From NCBI GenBank assembly GCA_024195265.1, contig JAJLRJ010000007.1, positions 27,003,600 to 27,067,599 of the forward strand: 64,000 nucleotides of DNA, given 5' to 3'. The notes beneath the pieces are model-generated. The model saw only the letters and a program-made list of their open reading frames with translations. It was not told where the DNA came from and did no database searches. The position numbers and the translations under genes were made by a program. Below are positions 1 through 10,944 of this stretch, one piece after another (the stretch's first letter is position 1; each line of letters begins with the position of its first letter). This DNA comes from Dendrophyllia cribrosa. Lineage: Eukaryota; Cnidaria; Anthozoa; Scleractinia; Dendrophylliidae.

Positions 1-9
1 GCAGAAAAA

Positions 10-2142
10 CTATTGGGAGCTAGCATTGTCTCTGGTGCGAGGGGAACGCTGGTAGGGGAGGAACCTTCCCCTGGAGGGCCTCTGTCGCCTCTTAAAACAG
101 AACGGGGAGGTGTGGCCGGGGGCTCCACAAAAATTACAAACGAGACGAGAGCTCGTGACATTGGAACGTGACGCTGGGGAAGCGGCGGTTGATGGGCCAG
201 CAGCACGAAGAGACTTATCCACCTTAGCGATTGAATCTAAGACTTTAGAGTAATCTTTGTCTGAAAATAGCGCCATGAAGTAAGCCTGAAATTGCTCCCG
301 GGACTTGTCGAGACGGTCTCTCAACGCCCTGGTGGCGGCGGAGAGGAAGTTTGCTTTTTCATGCTTTGCATTCTGGGCTGCCGCTACCAAATCTTCCGCC
401 AAGGCCAAAGCGTGGTATTTATCGAAGTCATGTTTACGGCGCAGGCCGTAAGCAGCGAGGTTAGACAAACCACTTTCTACATCAGATTGTTGACGACTCT
501 CAAGGGCTTGGATACGTCTCAGTAGATTGGCAACCTGATAAAACGAGGGGAAGATAACAAAAACGCGCAAAGAAACGCAAAAAACAAGCTCCCATGTGAA
601 AAGTAAACATAATCAAAACAAATACAAAACCGGCAGATGAACAAAAGCCGGAAAATAAAAAGCGCAAAACAAAATAAAAGGGGGTGACGCCACAAAACAA
701 ACACCATGAGGCAAAATAAGGCCAATTAGCTCATGGGAGAGCAATACCTTTTGGATTCTGCTCAGATACACAAAAAAGGCGTACGCCACAAAATTAAACA
801 AACACCATGAGACAAGATACAGCCAATTAGCTCATGGGGGAGCATGAAACCTTTTGGGTTTTGCTCAAACAAACAAAAGGGCGTACGCCAAAAAACAAAC
901 ACCATGAGACAAAATATAGCCAATTAGCTCATGGGAGAACAATAAGCCTTTTGGGTTTGCTCAAATACACAAAAAAGGCGTATGCCACAAAACAAACACC
1001 ATGAGACAAATAAAGCCAATTAGCTCATGGGAGAGCATGAAACCTTTTGGGTTTTGCTCGAACAAACAAAAGGGCGTACGACAAAAACAAGCACATTGAG
1101 ACAAAATACAGCCAATTAGCTCATGGGGGAGCATAAAACCTTTTGGGTTTTGCCCAAACAAACAAAAGGGCGTACGCCAAAAAACAAACACCATGAGACA
1201 AAATGTAGCCAATTAGCCCATGGGAGAGCAATAAGCCTTTTGGGTTTGCTCAAATACACAAAAAAGGCGTATGCCACAAAAAAAACACCATGAGACAAAT
1301 AAAGCCAATTAGCTCATGGGAGAGCATGAAACCTTTTGGGTTTTGCTCGAACAAACAAAAGGGCGTACGCCAAAAACAAACACCATGAGACAAAATAAGG
1401 CCAATTAGCTCATGGGAGAGCATGAAAACCTTTTGGGTTTTGCTAAAACAAACAAAAATGTACGCAAACAAAACACCATGAGACGAAATATAGCCAATTA
1501 GCTCATGGGAGAGCATAAAACCTTAGGGTTTGCTAAAACGAATAAAAGGGGCGTACGCAACAAAGAACAAACCATAAGATAAAATAAAAAGAGATACGCT
1601 CATGGCGAGAGCAAAAATGTTATGGATTTTGCTAACACGAAATAAATGGGCGGGCTGAAGCAGACACACACAAACCTAGAGATAAAATAAAGCCCGAAAA
1701 AAAAACTGATTAAGGGAGCGAAAAATGTGAGGGATTCGCTGCCAATAAACTAACAAACAACATGAAAACTTAAAACGCCACGAGGCAAAAAAGGAAAATA
1801 ATATACGAAACGCGCAAATGGCAAGCAAAAGCAGAAAACACTAATGTGGCTAGCTTAAAATGTACCGGAGAGAAAGTACAAAAAGGGCGCAACGTGGAAA
1901 CTAGCGAAGGGAAACGAACGGGAAGCGAAGCGATAACGAGACAAAACGTGAAACTAGGGTACCAAGAAGGGATGAAGCAACGAGGAAAGCAATAAAAGTA
2001 CCTCGAGATTATCCGCATCAACTGCATTCTCCGCCACAGGGGGAGGAATCACTGGAGGTTCAGCAACTGGATTCTGTGGAATTATCGCGTCAGCGACAGG
2101 GTTTTCCGGAGCATGTGGAACCTGTTCAGGAACTTGAGCCAT
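10..2142 (-). CDS. Two-exon gag-like zinc-knuckle protein of a retroelement
   Basis: Predicted two-exon gene. Exon 1 (2142-2002) starts at an ATG and encodes 47 Pro/Val/Ala-rich residues. Exon 2 (534-10) encodes about 174 residues and stops with TAG. The inferred intron (535-2001) begins GTACTT, ends TTTTATCAG and is phase 0 on both sides. Exon 2 has a helical, charged N-terminal half and a CCHC zinc knuckle (CNFCGAPGHTSPFC), then an Arg-rich tail, the usual layout of a Gag nucleocapsid region. A reverse transcriptase would be expected further downstream, beyond the left edge of the window, so this is probably the 5' gene of a retroelement (DIRS-like is my guess). A domesticated host zinc-knuckle gene is the alternative. 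The splice sites are inferred, not observed. Confidence 0.5.
690..1640. repeat. 96-bp tandem array with three-unit higher-order structure
   Basis: The core GCCAATTAGCTCATGGG recurs at about 721, 822, 919, 1015, 1111, 1208, 1304, 1400 and 1493, giving about nine units of 96-97 bp and a decayed tenth near 1590. Two unit types can be told apart by the stretch before GGCGTACGCC (AAACAAACAAAAGGG versus AATACACAAAAAAGG). Their order B-A-A, B-A-A from 919 to 1493 gives a higher-order period of about 289 bp. The array lies entirely inside the predicted intron of the gag-like gene. Short reading frames across it are by-products of the repeat. Confidence 0.85.
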
Positions 2143-2714
2143 GAGTCGGAGCAGAAAAACGGCGAAGAGAACTCTAGACAATTTTTGTCAAACTGGCAAC
2201 ATGCTAATTTACTCACTTTCTTTTATAGGCGCTTGGGTGAGACCGCTGAGAATAGTGTAGAGATCGACGCGGATCGACAGCGTTCGTAAACAGACCCTGA
2301 AATGTCCGTGGTTGATTTTGCCGTCAAACCTCTACCAGGCTTCATTTCACTTGCTATGTGATAAAAATCGGTCAATTCTCAACTTTTTTCCGGCCGTTGA
2401 AAAGCGTAAAGTTGCTTTTATGCGCCGCAGATTAATAAGCGAAGCGAAAGCGTCCTTCTCCGATCGACAGCAAGCTCTATGACAGCGAGGCCAAAGTAGA
2501 TACCAGTTCCCGCCCGTGAATTTGCCCCTGAAAAACACAAAAGAATCTTCGGGGGGGCTAATCGGATAAAAATCTCGATTTTTTCCCCTAGGAAATTGCA
2601 CAGGACACCCAACACATGAAACAGGACATTCAACACGAAATTAGGATCGCGTTCGCAGACGAACGCAAAAAGTTGGATCTTTCGCAGTGTTTAGCTGAGC
2701 AGTAAAGTCGTTAC
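2143..2714. other. Intergenic, no gene seen
   Basis: Upstream flank of the gag-like gene. It probably holds that gene's promoter and 5' untranslated region, but no element could be assigned. Short open frames at 2347-2636 show no recognisable protein. Confidence 0.4.
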
Positions 2715-3940
2715 TTCCCTACATTTTTTCGCGGTTTGCTACTCAAGACAGGGATACTAATTAAGGAATACTCAGAAGCCGCTTTTGTGGAAAAAGAAGA
2801 GCTTTCGGGGATAAAATCCTGCTTCGAGGAACCCTCATACGTTTTTATCAATGCAGGAGCAATGCGGGGAGATGCCTTGTTTTAATTACGGATTTCAGAA
2901 CCGAAGAAGCGGAGTTTTAATGAATTTCCTAGCAGTCCAGTGACTTAAAGGTAAAATAAATCACATTTTTCGATGGGAATTTATGTTGATATCAATTTTT
3001 GATTGACTTTTTCTTTGTGTTTTCTTAAGTTTTTGAAACCTGTTTATGAAACGTTCAAATTAAGTCGTGTTGTTATCTTGAATTTCATCGAGGACAGCTC
3101 TGCCTTGATGCGCTATAAATGGAACGTGTTTTACTTTTAAAGATAAACTAATGAAGATTTGAAGAAAATTTTTCGAAAGAAGATTGTGTTGTCCATTTTT
3201 ATGTGCCTGTTCATTCATTACATAGATTGAAAAGCGATTTTTAATATGTAAACAAAACAAGACTTAGATTTTCTGTCTTCACTCGCGTCGCCTTATGCAA
3301 ATATGTTTGTGTATTTTTGCAAGTTTGATTTCCAAATCAGTTTCTCGGGCAATTTTTGACAAACAAAAACTGTATTTTATTCGGAAAGTAGTCGTACCTG
3401 TTATTCTAGACAGAGAAAAGTTGTTTTTGTGAACTTTTCTACGGTCTAAATGTACTGTGCAGACGGTCGGGTAATAAGTCTTACTGTTTTTTGAGAATTG
3501 CTAAAATTGAAAAATAGCACGGTCGTCAATCTTAATTCTTGTGCTTCCGACCTTTCACCTTAGTTAAGAGGCCGTGTCACTAAAACCGTTCCACTCGATC
3601 TCGGAGTCAGAAATAGTTTTGCTTCTTATTGTTACCATTAATAGTACTATCTATCCTTATAACTAAAATGCAGTTTGAATCAGCAAAAAGTTTATTTTAT
3701 TCCTGTTTCGAGCATTTCAATGCTAGTATACCGTGAGCGACTAAAATATGCTAATTTTGAGTGCCATGATACCGGATTTTTCGATGCTCGTTTTAAAGTA
3801 CTTCGGGTCAGAAAAACCTTGACATTTGCACTTACTCGACAGCTTATTACCTCTTTTTACCGCTTCTGTATAAATTGGGACCTTTCTGATCGTAATGGAC
3901 TTGAACTGCAAATATTCACTTTACTAATTCAAATAACAAA
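2715..3940 (-). repeat. Dispersed repeat, left copy (segments B' and A' joined at TTAA)
   Basis: Bases 2715-3563 are the diverged reverse complement of 23413-24245 (segment B). Bases 3568-3940 are the reverse complement of about 27395-27686 (segment A), plus sequence unique to this copy. In this copy the two segments meet at one TTAA (3564-3567). On the right-hand side of the window each segment instead borders a TTAA followed by a 67-bp inverted terminal sequence. The copy is cut off at 3940 by the palindrome that begins the virus-like block. Short frames shared by both copies carry many replacements and look non-coding. Confidence 0.75.
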
Positions 3941-4065
3941 AGTAGTTGGTTGGGAGGGAGTCAAATACCGATTTTTCAAACCCCTAAATAAGCGGGCCTA
4001 ACGCGTTCGGTCCCCTTATTTAGGGGTTTGAAAAACCGGTATTTGACGTCCCTCCCAACCAACTA
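3941..4065. repeat. Left terminal palindrome of the virus-like block
   Basis: Arm 1 (3941-3993) and arm 2 (about 4009-4065) are near-perfect reverse complements of about 53-57 bases, separated by a short GC-rich loop around CCTAACGCGTTCGG. The outer arm starts AGTAGTTGGTTGGGAGGG and directly abuts host repeat sequence that ends AAATAACAAA. It could fold as a terminal hairpin. The sequence differs from the palindrome at the right end of the block. The 3' end of segment A continues differently in its other copy, so 3941 is a true insertion boundary. Confidence 0.8.
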
Positions 4066-4214
4066 CTCTGCATACCCTCCCTCAAACCCCGTAAGAGGGG
4101 GTCAAATGCGTTTTTTCCCGAGCCCGCCCGCAACGGCAAGCGAGACATAACCAATTGGAGAAATCCCTACCCTTGGTATATACGCAAATTGCGTAAAAAA
4201 AAATCCTTTTATAT

Positions 4215-7200
4215 ATGGCACAACCCCGACAACGAAGACGACGTGATGTCAATCAACGCGAACTGATTGCCTGGCTTGACGAACAGGTACGAAATCTCGA
4301 GCGGATCGAGCCTGCCGACGACAATAATGCTGAGAGCGAGCCTCAAAACAACCCGCAGGATCTAGATTTTGAACAACTTGTTCAAATCTATGATCGGGTT
4401 GACCGATGGGTTGAACACGGCAGACGAATAATCCGGTTCCGCTTTGTAAACAATCTCGAAAACTCTCTTGTCGCCAGAATTTTGCACAAAATCAAGCAAA
4501 ATGTTCACACACGACACGCAATCAATTTACGCTTCACATTCGAGTTACGAAACACTGAAACCGAGGAGTTGAGAATGTTTTATCAAAACAACCACAACAG
4601 TCGTTGGCTATCCACTCTTTCCGAGACACGACTGTGGCTGCAAGCCCAGGAAGAGCTTCGTCTTCAAAACGCAAGACTCAACAGGCCTGACACCAAATGG
4701 GTTTACGAACGCACTGTCCTGCTTGATCTCAAAGTCGTGTTGGATCGACAACCCTTGCAAATAGGCCTCGGGCGGCTTCCTGATTGGCTTCGTAACAAAA
4801 GAGAAGTCACTGCCCTTGACAATTTCAACGACAATCTTTGTCTCTTTCGTTGCTTGGCTGTCCATCGAGGAGCTCGTATAGATCGTTCTACTCGCAGAAC
4901 CAGGGAACTCGCAGAAAGCTTCTTCGCAGTTTATCCGGGGCTTCGAGACCAGCTAACTTTGCGGCACTTCTCTAAAATCGAAATGCATTTCAAGCAAGGA
5001 ATTGCCGCATATGTTGTTCTCCCCAATGGTGACTTCATTTTATATCACACTCCTGCGAATTACGACAAGGTGGGCGCTCCAACCATGACTATCGGCATCT
5101 ATGACGGCCACGCCTTCTTGATCACCGATATCAATAAAGTCACAAACAATTACACTTGTGGCGAGTGTGGTGGGAGGTTCACACGGGCTGATAACTTGAA
5201 GCGCCACTCCAAGACGTGTACTCGAGGCCAAACCAAAATCGACTGCCCCGGGAAACGTGTCCTCCCTCCGGAGTCAGCTTTTGAGAAAGCCTTTTACCCA
5301 GAAGGCGGTTTCGGTGTCAAGGCAGTGTGCTGGTTGGAGTGGGAGGCGAAGCAGCGTGACATTCACATCCACCATCACAGATGCGGCCATGGCGGTGAGA
5401 GCTATATTTGTGGGGCTCCAGTCGACGGCTATCACCCAGAAAGCAAGACAGTTTTCCAGTTCCATGGTTGTTTCTGGCACGGTTGCGAGGAATGTTACCC
5501 CGAGGGAACGAGACTCGAATCGGTATATACTGACCGCAGGGGCAATTCAATCACAAGGATGATTGCTTACCAAAAGACTCTGCAACGAACTCAGTTGCTT
5601 CGAGACGCTGGGTACAACATGGTGGAAAGGTGGGAACACGAACAGCCTTCCCCCTGGTGGAATGATCGTTGCCCACAGAAAAGAAACAAAACATATCCCC
5701 ACGCGATCGTCTACGACTTCGAAGCGTACCAGGACAAGACCAAGGCAGCTCGCCCGACACGCGATCTCTCTTATGAAAGCGAGCATGTGCCCATCTCAGT
5801 CTCCATTGCCGACACGTTGAACCCTGAGCCTGAGTACATTTGCTCCAAAGAGCCTGACGAGCTTATCGGGCTGTTTTATGCCTCCCTGGAGCGGCGAAGC
5901 GCAGCCATCCGAGAGGATGTGGCTGGCCAATATATGCCCCCAGACCTTGAGAATCTTCCTGAGAAGCAACTCAAGCTCATCGACAAATGGTGCAACCAAG
6001 TGCCTGTGGTCGGCTTCAACTCAGGCCATTACAATCTCAAGCTTATCCGCAAGTACTTTGTTTCTCATTTCGCTCAAGAGAACGGGGTCTTCGCCGCGGA
6101 GAAAGAGGGTCGCATCATGTTCATCAACACTCCCTGCTACAAGTTCTTGGACATCATGAATTATTTGGCCCCAGGCATCACGTACGACAAGTGGGTCAAG
6201 ACGTATGGAGCGACACAGACCAAGTCCTGGCTCCCATACGAGTGGTTTGACAGCGCTGACAAGCTGGATTACCCTGGTCTTCCCCCATACAAGTGCTGGT
6301 ACTCACAACTCAAAAACGCCTTCGTTCTTTCTTCCAAGGAGCACGAAGAATGCAATCGCACCTTCCACGAGGAAGGCATGAAGACATTCGGAGACTGGCT
6401 GGAGTATTACAACAATCTAGACGTATCTCCCTTCCTCGAAGCTCTCCAAACGATGAAGGCCTTTTACACGGGCCTCGGGGTGGACATCTTCAAAGACGCG
6501 GTCTCCTTGCCAGGAGTATCAATGCAATACGTCCTGCGAGGGTCATTGAGAGGGCGCAATGCCCCAGCACTATACGCTCCCGGCCCAGAAGCTTACGCCA
6601 TGCTGAAGGGGGCTGTGGTTGGCGGGCCAAGCCTGGTCTTCACCCGCAAACACGTGCGCGGCGAAACCCGCATCCGTTCTCACAAATACAACTTAGCCCG
6701 CATCACGAAACGGATTGGGGGTTCGATGCTAACTCCCTATACCCAAGCACGATGCTGCAGGAGATGCCCTGCGGTAAAGAGAAGGTTGTGCATTACAATT
6801 CCCCAGTACAGGCGGCGACAGCTCTCGAAATGAATCTGCATACAGGCAGATGGTTCGGTTTTGCGGAGGTGGACATCGAAGTTCCCCGAGAGTTGTGGGA
6901 GCAGTTCGAAGAGTTTCCACCGCTTTTCATTAACCAAGCAGTGCCTAACTAATTTGTTCCACAGCATATGCACGATTACCTCCAAGAAAGTGATCGAACC
7001 CGTTTTCCCGACCAGTAAAAGCTTCTGGGTGTACTGTCAGCGAAAAAGATGCTGATCTACGCACCCCTCTTGAAATGGTATTTCAACAGCGGGCTCAAGA
7101 TCACGGCAGTCTACCGCACGATTGATTATAGACCCAAAAAGCTCTTCGACTGGTTCGTTCGCGAGGTCGCCGACAACCGAAGGAAAGGCGACGCTGACAA

Positions 7201-7992
7201 GGAGAAGGCACTGCTTGCTGAAGTGTTCAAGCTCCTTGGCAACAGCGCTTACGGCAAGTTCATCGAAGCTGTGGAGCGCCAGACAAGAACGTTGTACACA
7301 ACGGACGAGGACGAGGTCGCAAGAATCTCCGCTCACCCTTGTTCGATGACCTCGAAGAGATTGGAAATGCCTACAAGATCGAGCTGCGCAAGCCAAAGGT
7401 TACAATCGACCGCCCTTTTCAAGTGGGCATTGTTGTGTACCAACTTGCCAAGCCCCGCATGCTGGAGTTCTATTACGACTTCCTAGATTACTTCATCGAC
7501 AGGCGCGACTTCGAGCTCATCCAGATGGACACGGACAGCATGTACTTCGCTCTTGCGCACGACACTCTGGAAGAGGCCGTTCGCCCGGAACTTCGCGACC
7601 AGTTCGAGGCGGAGAAGAAGAATTGGTTGGCGTTGGACAAGTGGAGCGGCAGAGAGCCGGGCTTGTTCAAGCTTGAGAAGGAAGGCACACGGGCCATCGC
7701 CCTGTGCAGCAAGTGTTATTACGTAGAAAACGAGGCTAGCGGAGAGGCCAAGATGTCCTCCAAGGGCGTCAACAAGAAGCAGAACGAGCTTCGCTGGGAA
7801 AGGTACGAAAGAGCCTTGCAGGGGGACAGGGACACGGCCACCAACAGGGGCTTCCGAATGCACAACGGGGCCATGTTCACGTACGAGCAGCACAAGCTGG
7901 GCCTTTCCGCTTATTACGACAAGCGTTGGGTGCTGCCAGACGGCATCCACACAGAACCAATCGAGTTTCACAACCCAGCTGGGGGCAACTGA
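4215..7992 (+). pseudogene. polB: Polinton-type family B DNA polymerase, broken by frameshifts
   Basis: Replicative DNA polymerase of the long Polinton type, about 1,259 codons. The ATG at 4215 overlaps a TATATA box. N-terminal part: a conserved NLCLFRCLAVHRGA region (about residues 205-220), a zinc finger of CGEC...HSKTC form (about 315-335) and a Vsr-like nuclease patch, FQFHGCFWHGC (about 412-425). The exonuclease region starts at DFEAY (near 501). The ExoII-like motif reads GFNSGHYN, with Asn where the metal-binding Asp is expected. Palm motifs are present: DANSLYPS (6725), KLLGNSAYGK (7230) and DTDS (7528). The frame changes near a G run at about 6716, again within 6945-7049 and near 7335, so one continuous product cannot be made. 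The 3' end overlaps the convergent integrase gene by 25 bp. Confidence 0.88.
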
Positions 7993-8956
7993 GTGCCCGG
8001 TGGCACAACCATCAACTCCTCACGAACAAACCCTCTCTTAGGGCCATCATAGAGATAATACACAACAGGCGCCTCTGGCTTGGTGACAACCTTCTCGATG
8101 TTGTAGACCTTCATCGACCAGATCGGATCGGTCGCACGCCTACCACCACCCTCAAGCTCACCGGGATAATAAAGATATCTCACACTCACCCGGGGTGGGA
8201 GCTTCTTCTCATAAACCCCAACAGGCCTAGCATATGGAGTCGCGGGCTTGGCTGAAACGGCTTTCTCTTTGATCGCTTTCGCAGGCTTCTTGCCAGTGAG
8301 TCTTGTTACTTCATTGTTCAAGGCCGAGACAACATCTGCAGTCTTTTCACCCATGCAGTCGAACGGCCAGAGGGCATATTCATTTCAACGGCATATTGAT
8401 AACCAAACAACCTTTCAGCCAGGGTGCGATTGAATCTCTCAACTATCGCTTGGTCTCTGTGGATATCAACCCGCCCGCGACGAATGGTCGTTTTGTTGTT
8501 TTCCATGGTCTTAGTCACAACCCCCATAAACTCTTTCCCAGGGTCAACTTGCAAGAGTTGAGGCCACTTCAAAGGCCCCCTCCTGTAAATCTTCTGAAAC
8601 GCTTTAGCCACCTCTTCAGACTCTTTCGAAGTCAGGGGCTCTGCTGCTTTGAAACGGCTAGCCACATCAACAAGGGTTAATGCGTATTTGTAAACCTTTC
8701 TCCCATGAGGAAGTTTGTCGTGGGGTAGGAAGAGAAGATCTGCTTGATGCACTGCATTGGGTGATGAGACATCAAACTTGGGCCGAGGGATATGGCGTGG
8801 CGCTGGGAGGTAAACTTGCCAAAGGGCTTGTTTGACCAGCCATTTCTTTGCCACATCATCAGAGACCTTGGCTGCTGCAGCTAGCTTTTTGACAGCGGCA
8901 AGACCTTTCCAAAACCCTTTCGGACTGTAATAGATCTTAGAGAGTTTGGCCTCCAT
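7968..8956 (-). pseudogene. int: Retroviral-type (rve) integrase of Polinton class, one frameshift
   Basis: The DDE integrase that would insert the element into host DNA. ATG at 8956 follows a TATATATA box (8961-8967). The catalytic Asp lies in HQADLLFL, the second Asp in VDPGKEF and the Glu in AIVERFNRTL, an rve core. The N-terminal frame runs 8956-8318. The C-terminal part (8354-7968) is in another frame and carries an SH3-like C-terminal domain with YYLYDGPKRGFVREEL, as is usual in Polinton integrases. The single frame change lies between 8318 and 8354. It converges on PolB and overlaps its last 25 bases. Family assignment is strong; the break may be a mutation or a sequencing error. Confidence 0.88.
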
Positions 8957-8974
8957 TGTGCGTATATATAGAGT

Positions 8975-9382
8975 TTATGAATCGGTGACGGTCGGAGATG
9001 TGATCGGGCCATGGCCATGCTGTGCAAGAAAAAGTCGCACCTCTTCAAGAACTTTGTTAGCAGTTTCTTCGTCCACATTTATTTGTTCACAAAGTCGGGG
9101 AAAAAAGCTTTCAGTTAATTCATCCATTTTATCAGCTGCTCGTGTTATTTCCTCAGTTTCTTGAGACGTGAGGAATGTTATGAATGTGCGACATACTTCC
9201 TGATATTCTTCCAGCACGAATGCGGGCATTATGGCTGTGGGTATTGATGTGGGCATTACTTCAGTAAGTTTCTGAAGCACTTGCGCTAGTTTCTCAGATT
9301 GTTTATCTAAGGGATATGTTGGAAAAAAGCACAACTGTTCCATAACTGCGTCACGAGCTTCTTTAGAAATGGGTGTATACAT
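8975..9382 (-). CDS. Small helical viral protein, unknown function
   Basis: 135 residues, start ATG at 9382 preceded by a long TATATATATATA tract (9388-9400). The sequence is acidic and predicted mostly helical, with no membrane segment or zinc motif. It ends 18 bp before the integrase start, so the two minus-strand genes are back to back. I do not recognise the family. The dedicated promoter box and open frame support a real gene. Confidence 0.6.
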   Translation of the reverse strand: MYTPISKEARDAVMEQLCFFPTYPLDKQSEKLAQVLQKLTEVMPTSIPTAIMPAFVLEEYQEVCRTFITFLTSQETEEITRAADKMDELTESFFPRLCEQINVDEETANKVLEEVRLFLAQHGHGPITSPTVTDS

Positions 9383-9423
9383 GGCGGTATATATATATAT
9401 GGTTTTTTAAATTTTTTAAAAAA

Positions 9424-9861
9424 TTAAAGAAAGCGATAAGCCGCATACCCACTCGCAAGCAGGGTGCCTCCAATGAACACAAGTTCACCATTCTGCTGTT
9501 GTGGGCTGGGCTTGTAGAAGTCCGAGAACTGAGGCTCTTTGTAGTCTTTGATTTGTTTATCTGGTTGTGTTTGGTGCATCTGGTTATACAAGACCAGGGC
9601 TTGGTCGGTGGTTTGGAAGTTTTTGCTAGCTTGGTGTTTAATCCGATCGTTGGCTGCAATCCAGTCGAGGAGCTTGGTGCGGTCCTTCTGGTATTTGGCG
9701 TAAGCCGCTTGGTATTGTTCAAGGGCTTTGTCATGTCGGATTTTCTCATCCATTGCTGCCTTTCCGTTATCACCAGACAGATATTTCGCGAGATAGTTGC
9801 CGCCCGTGAAAGCGGCCGCATTAAGAACAGCGCCAAGGGCCATTATTGCAATCGAGGCCAT
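9424..9861 (-). CDS. Viral membrane-associated protein with hydrophobic ends
   Basis: 145 residues from ATG 9861. A TATACATAT promoter box lies 12-21 bases upstream. The N-terminus (MASIAIMALGAVLNAAAF) is a hydrophobic Ala/Gly-rich helix. The middle is a charged helical region with Lys, Gln and Tyr repeats (KALEQYQAAYAKYQKDRTK). The C-terminus (LVFIGGTLLASGYAAYRF) looks like a second membrane segment. This design occurs in Polinton small virion-membrane proteins, but I cannot name a function. The longer open frame upstream of 9861 is disfavoured because the promoter box sits there. It belongs to a run of four or five small minus-strand genes, each with its own box. Confidence 0.65.
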   Translation of the reverse strand: MASIAIMALGAVLNAAAFTGGNYLAKYLSGDNGKAAMDEKIRHDKALEQYQAAYAKYQKDRTKLLDWIAANDRIKHQASKNFQTTDQALVLYNQMHQTQPDKQIKDYKEPQFSDFYKPSPQQQNGELVFIGGTLLASGYAAYRFL

Positions 9862-9887
9862 TGTGGTCGTATGTATACATATGGTTT

Positions 9888-10109
9888 TTACATATTGTCT
9901 GGGAGGATTTTCTGGTCTTCGAGATATTTCTTCAGCGCGATGCAGCCAACCATGACGGCTGTGAACTTGACGTAGTTCATCAAGCTTGTACTGGGGTCGG
10001 CAGTGAAGTTTTCTTTGATGGTCTTTCTCCCAATCCAACCAATACCAGCGACAAGGCCAGTGATTGTTCCGGCTTCGAGGATAGACTTCACAAGCTTGTT
10101 GTCAGACAT
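9888..10109 (-). CDS. Small two-helix membrane protein of the viral block
   Basis: 73 residues, start ATG at 10109, TATACATAT box about 17 bases upstream. It contains two hydrophobic stretches (TGLVAGIGWIG and FTAVMVGCIALKKYL) separated by a polar linker, consistent with a hairpin membrane protein. It is embedded between two other small membrane-protein genes with gaps under 30 bp. Function unknown. A virion membrane or entry-related role would fit its neighbourhood but is inference. Confidence 0.6.
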   Translation of the reverse strand: MSDNKLVKSILEAGTITGLVAGIGWIGRKTIKENFTADPSTSLMNYVKFTAVMVGCIALKKYLEDQKILPDNM

Positions 10110-10137
10110 GGTTTGTGTCCAGTATACATATGATTTT

Positions 10138-10371
10138 TTATTTTTCTGACTCGTGCTCGGACTCGGGTTCGGACTCGGGCCTCCTCGACCTCGACCTCCT
10201 CCACCTCTCGACCTCTGACTCGGTCTCGGACTCGTACTCATACTCGGGCTCGTTGTGCCTGTTCATTGCCAATCTGTGAATAGTTTGAATGGCTGTCACG
10301 TTAAAGCCAACCCCAAAAAGAAGCACACCTCCGATTGCAGCAGCATTCAACATAGTCTGGAAAGGTTCCAT
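10138..10371 (-). CDS. Small membrane protein with acidic/Arg-rich tail
   Basis: 77 residues from ATG 10371, with a TATATATA box 8-16 bases upstream. One N-terminal membrane segment (AAAIGGVLLFGVGFNVTAI) is followed by a low-complexity tail of alternating Glu, Ser and Arg. The tail is built on GAG/TCG-rich codons that also form a local imperfect repeat. No family recognised. The start is chosen from the promoter spacing. Confidence 0.55.
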   Translation of the reverse strand: MEPFQTMLNAAAIGGVLLFGVGFNVTAIQTIHRLAMNRHNEPEYEYESETESEVERWRRSRSRRPESEPESEHESEK

Positions 10372-10399
10372 GGTGCAGTATATATATGTTTTTGTTTTT

Positions 10400-10869
10400 T
10401 TATTCCATTTTTTTAATTCCTTGTCTTACCGGAATTCGAGATGGGGGTGTTGCAGCGGGTGTTGCAGCGGGTGTGTTTGCTGGTGTGTTTGCTGGTGTAT
10501 TTGGTTTGCGTCCAAGCCTTTGCATTATGGCTTCGAGTTGGTAATACACACCCGAAAGAGAGACAACCAACCCTCCAAACCCCAGAATATAAAAGATTGA
10601 GTTGTTGTTGCTGTCACTTGTTGTGTCACTTGTTGTGCCACTTGTTGTGCCACTTGTTGTGCCACTTGTTGAGGGTGCAGGCTTTTGTGCTTCGGCCTTT
10701 TTCTTTGCTTCACGGGCCAGGCGGCTAGCCTTTTACCAGAAGCAACGCGGCCGGGGTTCTTTTCTGTTGCAGGCTTTGTTTTCGGGGTCTCAGAGGTAAC
10801 ACGGGCAGGTGTTGGAGTTGGAGTTGGAGTTTGAGTTTCTTCAGGGATCGTCTCGAGTGGTGTGGCCAT
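10400..10869 (-). pseudogene. Viral Pro/Thr-rich protein with one membrane helix, frameshifted
   Basis: ATG at 10869 follows a TATATA box (10873-10880). The N-terminus is Pro/Thr-rich (TPTPTPTPAR) and is followed by a Lys/Arg-rich stretch. Near 10730 the frame changes. The continuing frame encodes an Ala/Lys-rich segment, a Thr/Ser/Gly repeat made from ACAAGTGGCACA-like units, a hydrophobic helix and an Asn/Thr/Pro/Ala repeat, stopping near 10400 just before the next gene's promoter. In the unshifted frame the protein would end at 10525. The repeat nature of both frames makes the exact break uncertain. Likely a single-pass virion protein; function unknown. Confidence 0.5.
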
Positions 10870-10944
10870 AGTGGGTATATATGTAAATTTTATTTTTTGA
10901 AAATGTGTGCTGACAGGTTGCTGTCAGGTTCCAGCCAGGTTCCT

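Noticed and set aside
500..1516. Short Phe/Cys-rich proteins across the 96-bp array
   Set aside because: Repeated frames generated by the tandem array.
690..1640. CRISPR-like spaced repeats
   Set aside because: Units are contiguous 96-bp tandem copies with no unique spacers, in a eukaryotic intron.
3060..3260. Small conserved protein shared by both copies of repeat segment B (also 23756-23950)
   Set aside because: Frames are shared, but replacements are evenly spread, with no sign of protein-level constraint.
3675..4001. 108-codon frame shared with 27375-27575
   Set aside because: Part of dispersed repeat segment A and reads into the viral palindrome; no recognised domain.
5257..6250. Alternative frames within the PolB gene
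   Set aside because: Shadow frames; the polymerase motifs are all in the reported frames.
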